A stretch of DNA of 64,000 nucleotides from Legionella sp. (GTDB taxonomy: Bacteria; Pseudomonadota; Gammaproteobacteria; Legionellales; Legionellaceae). Numbering within the stretch: position 1 is the stretch's first letter; each line of letters opens with the position of its first letter. Below are positions 29,930-36,870 of this stretch, one piece after another. The stretch is from NCBI GenBank assembly GCA_017306715.1, contig JAFKHV010000014.1, positions 17,369-81,368 on the forward strand, given 5' to 3'. The notes beneath the pieces are model-generated. The model was not told where the DNA came from and did no database searches. It saw nothing but the letters and a program-made list of their open reading frames with translations. Position numbers and translations under genes: made by a program.

Positions 29930-29955
29930 CCTCACCCCTATCGATAAGGGTGAGG
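29930..29955 (+). terminator. Hairpin after eno
   Basis: CCTCACCC (29930-29937) pairs with GGGTGAGG (29948-29955), and the loop itself contains a small palindrome. It lies eight bases after the eno stop. No T-run follows, so termination may be weak or rho-assisted. Confidence 0.55.
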
Positions 29956-30073
29956 TGAATAAAAATACCGAAAAAAATCAAAGCCTAACCATCATCTTGC
30001 ATCTTTAGTACAAATCTCTTCTATAATTTACAACAAATAGCGAAATAACGAGCACCATGTATGAGGTTTGTTC

Positions 30074-30886
30074 ATGAGTATTACGAAGCAGGAAGAACAA
30101 TCTAATTTACGTTTGGAAGAGCGTAAACAACATTTTAACCATCAAGGGATTTTTTGTTTGCTACCAGAAGAGTCAATCGCCCAGTTAGCACTTTTAGCAA
30201 AAGAAATTAACGTTGCTCCTGATGAAATAGTGGCCAGCGAGGGCGAATTATTGGACGGCTTTTTTCTCATTGTTTCGGGCGAAGCGACGGTAACTAAATC
30301 ATTAAAACGCATACAAAAAACAAACCCTAAATTTATTACGACTTTAGGCCCGAACGAATCGATTGATTTAGTCGAGGCAGGATTTCAATCAACACATGGA
30401 ATTCGCAGCGGTACCGTTACTGCAACTTCACCCATGGTATTACTGTATATCAATCTTTTTGATTTCTATCACTTTCTTAAAAATCACGAAACGATTTATC
30501 CCTCATTAAAAACTGCGGCAGAACGTTTTCTGCTCTTACACTTAATTTATAAAACACCTTTCTACCATCAAATCCTTGAGCCCCAGGTTACGCACCCGAA
30601 TCCAAAATTCCAAATATCAGAAATAATTGCGAAGGATGATACAGAACAGATGATTTTTCAACGAATTAATGATAAAAAAGAAGAAGAAGAATTTGTGTTG
30701 CAAGAATTAGTTAGCTTAACAGAAAAGGAACTTCAACGTATTGCATTTCAAGTCAAAGCTTTAGGAATCACAGGCTATGGATTTATTCTCCCAGAGAATA
30801 AATCTGAGCAAGAACCGGAAACCATAAGCTTGATGAAAAAAATTGCTCATTTTTGGAAAGGGAAAGCCCGGAGTGAAAACAAATAG
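30074..30886 (+). CDS. Cyclic nucleotide-binding-domain protein
   Basis: A 270-residue protein with an N-terminal CNB-type beta-barrel (about 20-140): LPEESIAQLALLAKEINVAPDEIVASEG is cut here to LAKEINVAPDEIVASEG and followed by DGFFLIVSGEATV, the cap-like cNMP fold. The phosphate-binding cassette is not convincing (no clear RxA motif), so cyclic-nucleotide binding is unproven. No DNA-binding helix-turn-helix is visible in the charged C-terminal half. The ATG at 30074 follows GAGG. The gene overlaps the exporter's HlyD gene by 14 bases, linking it to export or its control. Confidence 0.82.
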   Translation: MSITKQEEQSNLRLEERKQHFNHQGIFCLLPEESIAQLALLAKEINVAPDEIVASEGELLDGFFLIVSGEATVTKSLKRIQKTNPKFITTLGPNESIDLVEAGFQSTHGIRSGTVTATSPMVLLYINLFDFYHFLKNHETIYPSLKTAAERFLLLHLIYKTPFYHQILEPQVTHPNPKFQISEIIAKDDTEQMIFQRINDKKEEEEFVLQELVSLTEKELQRIAFQVKALGITGYGFILPENKSEQEPETISLMKKIAHFWKGKARSENK

Positions 30887-31733
30887 ACTGTTCCACTTAT
30901 TTTTACCACTATTAATTTGGCTGCTGAGCAGTTGTAGTGACAACAATTTATCCACCTTCTCAGGTTACGCTCAAGGTAAATTTACCTATATATCGGCTAA
31001 TTCTTCCGGAACTCTTGCAGAGCTCAATGTAAAGCCAGGGGAATTTGTTAAAAAGGATCAATCGTTATTTATTTTAGAACCTTATCCTGAAAATACGGAA
31101 CTATCCGCTGCAAAAGCGCGGGTGCAGCAAGCTCAAGATGAGAGAAGTAAGGCCGAAGCAGCACTGCAATTACAGAAAAAACTTTACGCTCGCAATCAGT
31201 TACTCTATCGCAAAGGTGTTTTATCCAAAGAAGAATTGGAGCAGACCACTAAAGAATATCAATCAGCCGTATCGAGTCAACAAGCTGCCGCAGCAAATCT
31301 TCTAGCCGTAGAAGCCCAGTTAAAAAAGGCCAATTGGGCGACTTCACAGAAAATCGTAAAAGCGCCGGTAGAGGGTCTCGTATTTGATACCTACTTTTCA
31401 CCCTTTGAGAAAGTTGGCGAAGGGAAACCGATTCTGGCATTGCTCACGCAAAATGCCCTCAGAATTATTTTTTATGTCCCAGAACCTGTCTTAAGTAAAC
31501 TTAAATTGCAACAAAGAGTGGATGTATACACTTCGGGTAGAAGCGATCCCATAGCCGCACGTATCAGCTATATTTCACCACGAGAAGAGTATACACCACC
31601 GATTATTTTCAGTGAGCAGGAACGAGAAAAGCTTGTATTTCGTGTAGAAGCTTTACCCGATACCCAACCCATACCCCTACATCCGGGTCAACCTTTAACC
31701 GTAAAATTGTTGGAACGCGCAACTGAATCTTGA
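30873..31733 (+). CDS. HlyD-type periplasmic adaptor lipoprotein
   Basis: Membrane-fusion protein of an ABC export system, resembling YbhG. The N-terminus FLPLLIWLLSS-C is a lipoprotein signal with lipobox LLSSC, so it should be lipid-anchored. It has a lipoyl half-motif (SGTLAELNVKPGEFVKKDQ), a long alpha hairpin (about 60-140), and the second lipoyl half (VKAPVEGLVFDTYFSPFEKV). The GTG at 30873 gives a clean signal peptide; the longer frame to 30843 lies inside the previous gene. Genes for ATPase and permease follow within a few bases. Confidence 0.88.
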   Translation: MKTNRLFHLFLPLLIWLLSSCSDNNLSTFSGYAQGKFTYISANSSGTLAELNVKPGEFVKKDQSLFILEPYPENTELSAAKARVQQAQDERSKAEAALQLQKKLYARNQLLYRKGVLSKEELEQTTKEYQSAVSSQQAAAANLLAVEAQLKKANWATSQKIVKAPVEGLVFDTYFSPFEKVGEGKPILALLTQNALRIIFYVPEPVLSKLKLQQRVDVYTSGRSDPIAARISYISPREEYTPPIIFSEQEREKLVFRVEALPDTQPIPLHPGQPLTVKLLERATES

Positions 31734-31739
31734 TTTATA

Positions 31740-32669
31740 ATGATAAAAAATACCAATTTAATCATCGATGTTAAAAACTTAAGTAAATATTTTGACGATC
31801 GCATCGCCGTCAATAATATTGACTTACAAGTGCGCTCAGGTGAAATTTATGGTTTTTTGGGGCCAAATGGCTCGGGTAAAACCACCACGATTCGTATGAT
31901 TTGCGGTTTATTAACGCCCGATAGCGGTCATGGAACATGTATTGGCTATGATATATTAACCCAATCCAAATCAATCCGTAAGCACGTCGGTTATATTCCC
32001 CAATTTTTCAGCCTTTATAAGCAATTAACGGTGTATGAAAACATTATTTTTATGGCTGAATTGTATGGTGTTCAGGATAGAGAACAAGCGGCTCGCCGAT
32101 TAATGAGCCACCTGGGTCTGGCATCACGCAAAAATCAGTTAGCTGGAGGCTTATCTGGAGGATGGAAGCAGCGACTTGCACTCGCTTGCGCACTGATACA
32201 TCAACCCTTTCTACTTCTTTTAGACGAACCCACAGCCAGTGTGGATGCTAAATCTCGAATGGAATTTTGGGACATTATGCGTGAACTCTCAGCTGATGGA
32301 GTCACCGTTTTACTGAGCTCACACAATATGGAAGAAATTGAGCGCTGTCATCGCATTTCGTACATTTCGAATGGCAAGATGCTTCTCAGTGGTGATATTA
32401 AAACCATTATTAGAGGAATTGATTTATTAACCTGGAAAGTTGAAGGAAAAAATCTGTTATTGCTAGCAAAACAATTGGAAATGTCCCCTGGGGTGGATCA
32501 GGTAACTATGTATTTGGACACACTTCATGTGAGCGGTAAAGATCATAATCTTTTGAATCAAGCCATTGAACCCTTTAAGACGAATCCAAATTTTAATTGG
32601 ACCATAATCGAGCCATTTTTAGATGACGTGTTTGTGTGGATGACCCAGAATCAATCAAGTAAGGATTAA
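31740..32669 (+). CDS. ABC-2 type exporter ATP-binding protein
   Basis: Nucleotide-binding subunit of 309 residues. Walker A is GPNGSGKTTT. The signature is LSGGWKQRLALA, with Trp in place of the common Q/M. Walker B is LLLLDEPTASVD, and the switch His lies in LLSSHNMEE. It is followed by a C-terminal extension typical of drug or polysaccharide exporters (YbhF, CcmA or DrrA type). It begins six bases after the HlyD gene and two bases before the permease gene, so the three genes form an operon. Confidence 0.93.
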   Translation: MIKNTNLIIDVKNLSKYFDDRIAVNNIDLQVRSGEIYGFLGPNGSGKTTTIRMICGLLTPDSGHGTCIGYDILTQSKSIRKHVGYIPQFFSLYKQLTVYENIIFMAELYGVQDREQAARRLMSHLGLASRKNQLAGGLSGGWKQRLALACALIHQPFLLLLDEPTASVDAKSRMEFWDIMRELSADGVTVLLSSHNMEEIERCHRISYISNGKMLLSGDIKTIIRGIDLLTWKVEGKNLLLLAKQLEMSPGVDQVTMYLDTLHVSGKDHNLLNQAIEPFKTNPNFNWTIIEPFLDDVFVWMTQNQSSKD

Positions 32670-32671
32670 CA

Positions 32672-33811
32672 ATGCAATTCAAACGTTATCGCACATTACG
32701 TTTATGGAGTATGTTCAAAAAAGAACTCACCGTGATTATGCGGGATCAGCGTACTTATGTCTTTGTATTAGTCTCACCCTTTATTCAAGCGGTACTATTT
32801 GGGCTTATTATCAATAATGATGCGAGAAATTTACCTACCATGGTTATAGCTCGTGATCAATCCACCTTTACGGAGCAAATAATAACAGCCTTTAAGAATA
32901 CCAGCTATTTTGATATACAGGCCATATCGGCAGATGACCGCACAGCCGAGGAGGCAATGCAAAGAGGTAAAATTAAATTTGTGATAAACATCCCTCCAAA
33001 TTTCACCCGCGATTTAATTCGTGGCGATAAACCCCGCATCCTCTTAGAAGGTGATGCAAGTGACCCTATAATTATCAGCAATGCGTTTCATGCTGCATCC
33101 GTTGTGCAATCACGCGCCTTAAATAACCTATCCCAAGGGCCCTTAGATTATTTGCAAGCGCAAAGTGATGCTTTCACTATCGATACCCATGCTAAATATA
33201 ATCCAGCGGTTCAAGCAAAATATCATACTTTACCCGGGTTACTGGCCACTATTTTAACAGTTTCATTGGCTTTATTAATGGCCATTTCAGTCACCACTGA
33301 ATATGAAAATGGCACGATGGAAATGCTACTCATTACTCCGATTTATCCTTTAGAGGTCATTATTGGAAAACTTTTACCTAATATTTTTCTGGGATATATA
33401 CTGTTTTTCCTGATTTTAGGTAGTGCTGCGCTCTTGTTTAATGTCCCTTTTAATGGAAGCTTGTTTTTACTTACCGCAGCGGCATTCCCTTTTATTATTG
33501 CCAACCTGTCTTTTGGTATTGCGGTATCGTGTATTGCTAAAACTCAATTTCAAGCCTCACAAATTGCAGGGACCTATATTTTACCCGCCATCCTTTTTTC
33601 AGGTTTTTTGTTTCCACGGGATTCTATGCCCGAGTGGGCGCAGTGGCTAAGCAATTTATTTCCAAGTACTTATTTTTTACAGATCAGTAGTGGGGTCATG
33701 ATTAAAGGAGCCGGACTTTTTGATATTCTTCCCAATGTATTAGCCATAATTTTATTTGCATTCATTATGATTTTTTTAAGTTACAAATTCTATCGCAAAA
33801 CCCTGGATTAG
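32672..33811 (+). CDS. ABC-2 type exporter permease
   Basis: Membrane subunit of 379 residues, YbhS/YbhR-like. It has a first helix near 32-50, a large periplasmic domain (about 55-180), then five C-terminal helices with the ABC-2 motif TTEYENGTMEMLLITPI at the coupling region. The ATG follows AAGGA. Only one permease gene is present, so it should act as a homodimer, unlike the YbhS/YbhR pair of E. coli. Substrate unknown. Confidence 0.9.
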   Translation: MQFKRYRTLRLWSMFKKELTVIMRDQRTYVFVLVSPFIQAVLFGLIINNDARNLPTMVIARDQSTFTEQIITAFKNTSYFDIQAISADDRTAEEAMQRGKIKFVINIPPNFTRDLIRGDKPRILLEGDASDPIIISNAFHAASVVQSRALNNLSQGPLDYLQAQSDAFTIDTHAKYNPAVQAKYHTLPGLLATILTVSLALLMAISVTTEYENGTMEMLLITPIYPLEVIIGKLLPNIFLGYILFFLILGSAALLFNVPFNGSLFLLTAAAFPFIIANLSFGIAVSCIAKTQFQASQIAGTYILPAILFSGFLFPRDSMPEWAQWLSNLFPSTYFLQISSGVMIKGAGLFDILPNVLAIILFAFIMIFLSYKFYRKTLD

Positions 33812-33819
33812 CCCTCAGA

Positions 33820-33948
33820 CGTCATCTCGAGCCAAGGCGCGCGATCTCCTTGTGCCCGGATGAGGTGCTTAAGATCCCATATCAGTTCGCTTTAATTCAA
33901 TCGATTCGTGCTCTGTGCAGGGGATCCTTCGCTTCGCTCTGGATGACG
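33820..33948. repeat. Palindromic-end repeat, unit 1
   Basis: Unit of 129 bases starting CGTCATCTCGAGCC and ending GCTCTGGATGACG; the two ends are imperfect inverted repeats of each other. The interior includes GATGAGGTGCTTAAGATC and CAGTTCGCTTTAATTCAATC, shared nearly base for base with unit 2. It lies in the 343-base spacer between the convergent permease and TolC genes. It resembles a short interspersed or MITE-like element and has no coding capacity of its own. Confidence 0.8.
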
Positions 33949-33960
33949 GGCTTCTTGGAA

Positions 33961-34097
33961 CGTCATCTCGAGCCTTCGCGAGAGATCTCCTGCCCTCGGA
34001 TGAGGTGCTTAAGTATGCTTAAGATCCAGATCAGTTCGCTTTAATTCAATCGACCCGTGCTCAGTGCAGGGGATCCTTCGCTTCGCTCTGGATGACG
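33961..34097. repeat. Palindromic-end repeat, unit 2
   Basis: Second tandem copy, 137 bases, beginning CGTCATCTCGAGCC and ending CTCTGGATGACG. It differs from unit 1 by scattered substitutions and by a roughly ten-base internal duplication of GCTTAAG. The 12-base spacer between units (GGCTTCTTGGAA) recurs after unit 2 as GGCTCCTTGGAA, so the true tandem period is about 141-149 bases. Confidence 0.8.
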
Positions 34098-34109
34098 GGC
34101 TCCTTGGAA

Positions 34110-34138
34110 CGTCATCTCGAGCCTTCGCGAGAAATTCT
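34110..34138. repeat. Truncated third repeat unit
   Basis: Only the left end CGTCATCTCGAGCC and a few following bases (TTCGCGAGAAATTC) remain before the sequence runs into the 3' end of the TolC-like gene. It supports a tandem array that has lost its last unit or ends at the gene boundary. Confidence 0.65.
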
Positions 34139-34154
34139 TCGCTAGGTCTTCCAA

Positions 34155-35510
34155 TTAGACTTGGTCCTTTTGCAACCATTGATTCACAGCGAAAAGATCG
34201 TGTGTACTTAAAGTACCCGCTTCCTTTTTAAGACGAATCAAACTTAATACATAGTTATAGCGAGCAGCCTCATAATTCATTTGTACCTGCAACAGCTTAG
34301 CCTGCTGCAACAAGACATCAGTTAGGTTGCCGGAGCCCGCCTGATAACGCTCACGCAGCCCTCTTAATGAACTGTTTGCAGAAGAAATCGCATCTTCGTC
34401 ATACCGTATTTTTTTAATGTTGGCAATCACATTACGATAACTGGAACGTACTTGATACTTAACCTGGCGTAAAGAATGCTCCAAGCGTTGTTGAGCAATA
34501 CGGAATCGTAATTGCGCTTTACGCGTCGAAGCGACCACCAAGCCTCCTGAAAAAATGGGGACATTAATATTCAAGAATGCCGCGGCATTTTTCAAACGAC
34601 TTGAGCCCGAAGGAAGAATGATACTGCCTTGAGAGTAATGAAACGCGTTCGTATCATAAAGAACTTTAGCATTAACCGTGGGCAGATGTGCTGCGTATTT
34701 TTGCTTAACCGTTTCTCGTGCCGCCCGAACTTTGAGCTGATTTCCCTTGATAATCCAATTTCCTTGTACGGCTTTATGAACCCAACGGTCAGGGTTTGCA
34801 GGTTGAGGGGATATTAAAGGGAGTCGTGCGCGCAAGTCCGCAAGTTGCGTATAATCTTGCGCGGTTAATTCAGCCAGTTGTTCCCGTGCACTAGCAAGCT
34901 CAGTCTCTGCAGTAATATATTCTGCTGCAGCGTTACTGGAAGAAGATTGAGCAATATCAATATCATTCTGTGTTGTTTTACCCGCCTTGAATTTCTGCTG
35001 TACTTCCATAAGCTGTCGTGCCAAAGCGCGTTGATTGGCTCGTAAATAAGCGAGTTTTTTTTCACTGCGTAATACTTTAAAATAGGCATCTGTCACCCGT
35101 AACATCAGATCTTGTAAATCCGCATTAAGTTTAGCTACAGCTGCTTGAGCACTGATTTTTGCAGCTTTATAACGTGAAAACGTAGCAAAATTAAAAATAG
35201 GTTGTGCCAGACTTAAGCGCATCTCATAACTGCGAATGCTGTTATTTGGTGGTAAAGTATTTGGAACAATTACCCCAGAGTTGGAAGCTTGATCCAACAA
35301 AGGCTGTGCATCAAATTGCGCAATGGGCAGGAGTGATGCACGATTGATGGCAACATCTTCATTTTGTGCCAAAGAATTCAGGATTGCTTCCTGATAAATA
35401 TTATCGTGCTGCAAAGCTTGTCGGAATGCTTCGATTAAATCAGCCGAGTACCCTGATGTACTCAGGAAGGTAGTAAACAGCAATAGCCCCAATTTTTTCA
35501 CTTCGTTCAT
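34155..35510 (-). CDS. TolC-family outer-membrane efflux channel
   Basis: Outer-membrane channel of 451 residues with a signal peptide (KLGLLLFTTFLSTSGYSA). It has the two-fold repeated helical/beta organisation of TolC: DLIEAFRQALQHDNIYQEA and LSLAQPIFNFATFSRYKAA in the first half, FLNINVPIFSGGLVVASTRK and RYQAGSGNLTDVLLQQAKL in the second. It lies convergent to the HlyD-ABC-permease operon. Together these supply all parts of a tripartite pump from cytoplasm to outside, although the opposite strand means separate regulation. Confidence 0.93.
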   Translation of the reverse strand: MNEVKKLGLLLFTTFLSTSGYSADLIEAFRQALQHDNIYQEAILNSLAQNEDVAINRASLLPIAQFDAQPLLDQASNSGVIVPNTLPPNNSIRSYEMRLSLAQPIFNFATFSRYKAAKISAQAAVAKLNADLQDLMLRVTDAYFKVLRSEKKLAYLRANQRALARQLMEVQQKFKAGKTTQNDIDIAQSSSSNAAAEYITAETELASAREQLAELTAQDYTQLADLRARLPLISPQPANPDRWVHKAVQGNWIIKGNQLKVRAARETVKQKYAAHLPTVNAKVLYDTNAFHYSQGSIILPSGSSRLKNAAAFLNINVPIFSGGLVVASTRKAQLRFRIAQQRLEHSLRQVKYQVRSSYRNVIANIKKIRYDEDAISSANSSLRGLRERYQAGSGNLTDVLLQQAKLLQVQMNYEAARYNYVLSLIRLKKEAGTLSTHDLFAVNQWLQKDQV

Positions 35511-35555
35511 CCCTAACTATTAATCATCCTGATTCAGCCCTGAAATTACTCTTAT

Positions 35556-36122
35556 TTAATCCTTTTTGTAAGGGAGATATTCCGGAATATTTTTTGGATA
35601 ACGACCTGAGACGCATTTGTAATATTCCAAAATCAGAGGAAAATCACGTGCAATATCTCCAGTCGGCCAAAAGGCCTCGCTTATTCTTATTTCACGGGTC
35701 GCATAATCCAGCGCCACCAAAGTTAACGGTAAATTCGCCAGACAAGCTATATGATAAAACCCTTCTTTCCATCGTTTTACCACAGCACGAGTCCCTTCGG
35801 GTGTAATAGCCAATTTAAATTCATCATGTCGATTAAAGATTTCGACAACTCGCTCAACATTATTGGCTGCGCGGGAGCGATCGACAGGCGCCCCACCTAA
35901 TACCCGCAATAAAATACCTAAGGGAAAGAAAAAGAGTTGCTTTTTAGCCAAAAAGTTAATTTTGACCCCAAGAGCAAATCGGGCAAATAATCCAACGAGA
36001 AAATCCCAGTTGCTGGTATGCGGCGCAACAATCACTAAATATTTTTTGGCATCTGGGAGTGAACCGACTACTTTCCAACCGAACAGCTTTAAAAAGAATT
36101 GACCAAATTTTTTCATATACAT
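35556..36122 (-). CDS. PlsC-like glycerophospholipid acyltransferase
   Basis: Lysophospholipid acyltransferase-type protein of 188 residues. The HX4D catalytic motif appears as APHTSNWD and the glycerol-phosphate motif as TPEGTR, preceded by GGAPVDRSR. It is shorter than PlsC and resembles the small acyltransferase homologues annotated as 1-acyl-sn-glycerol-3-phosphate acyltransferase. The substrate is not certain. Two starts are possible (36122 or 36116), both with weak ribosome-binding sites. Confidence 0.87.
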   Translation of the reverse strand: MYMKKFGQFFLKLFGWKVVGSLPDAKKYLVIVAPHTSNWDFLVGLFARFALGVKINFLAKKQLFFFPLGILLRVLGGAPVDRSRAANNVERVVEIFNRHDEFKLAITPEGTRAVVKRWKEGFYHIACLANLPLTLVALDYATREIRISEAFWPTGDIARDFPLILEYYKCVSGRYPKNIPEYLPYKKD

Positions 36123-36283
36123 TCATCATCAACTGTCAAAAAAACTTTGATTACGAATAAATGACAGTAATTATTCGTATTTTAAACATGAAACAACCAT
36201 GCTCTGCACTATAACGGAAAACTAGTTTAAAAGGCAATATAGTACTAATATTAAACATACATACTCCAATTATAGGTGTTATC

Positions 36284-36850
36284 ATGAAGGATTATGATCA
36301 AGCGTTACACTTTTCTAATCCAAGGTTGCTCTGTGCAATCTATTTTGGTGTCCTTTCAGTAGTTGGGACGGTACTCATTGACGCATTCTTAACTTTGTTA
36401 GGTATCGAAGAACTTGTGCCCCTATATCAATCGGTAATCTTGGGCATGGTCATATCATCAGCAACTGGTGCTCTTTGTGGCAAAGTACTCATCCACAGTA
36501 GAAAGCCTTTTATAAGCAAGGTTTTCGCGATCGGTTTTTTTATGGTTCTCGGTTCCCTGCCTATTTTCACTCTTGGATTGCTCTGGTGTATGTATGAAAA
36601 TGGAACTCAATTATTTGCATTAAACACTATTCCGCAGTTAGTTTATGCGTATGTACTGATCCTCGGGTACAGCTATTTCTTGTACGGATTACTTTTAGCT
36701 ACTGCCTGTGGTTTTGCATCAATCTATTTGCGTGGCTGGCTGGTTTACGATATCTTACACACGGATAAAAGACGAAACATACGCTTACCCCGATACGTGG
36801 CTCACAATCGAGCAAAGCATCATAAAGTGGTAAGTCATCATCATAAATAA
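36284..36850 (+). CDS. Four-helix membrane protein, unknown
   Basis: I do not recognise this 188-residue protein. Four hydrophobic segments are visible (about 16-38, 47-67, 80-100, 118-148), followed by a basic His/Lys-rich tail (RYVAHNRAKHHKVVSHHHK at the end). The ATG at 36284 follows AGGTG. It lies 20 bases before the AddB-like nuclease gene on the same strand and may be co-transcribed with it, though a functional link is not apparent. Confidence 0.75.
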   Translation: MKDYDQALHFSNPRLLCAIYFGVLSVVGTVLIDAFLTLLGIEELVPLYQSVILGMVISSATGALCGKVLIHSRKPFISKVFAIGFFMVLGSLPIFTLGLLWCMYENGTQLFALNTIPQLVYAYVLILGYSYFLYGLLLATACGFASIYLRGWLVYDILHTDKRRNIRLPRYVAHNRAKHHKVVSHHHK

Positions 36851-36870
36851 ATCAGGATTTTGTTTCATTC

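Noticed and set aside
33850..34044. Open frame of 64 codons on the plus strand
   Set aside because: It lies wholly within the tandem palindromic-end repeat, crosses the unit border and has no ribosome-binding site or protein-like pattern.
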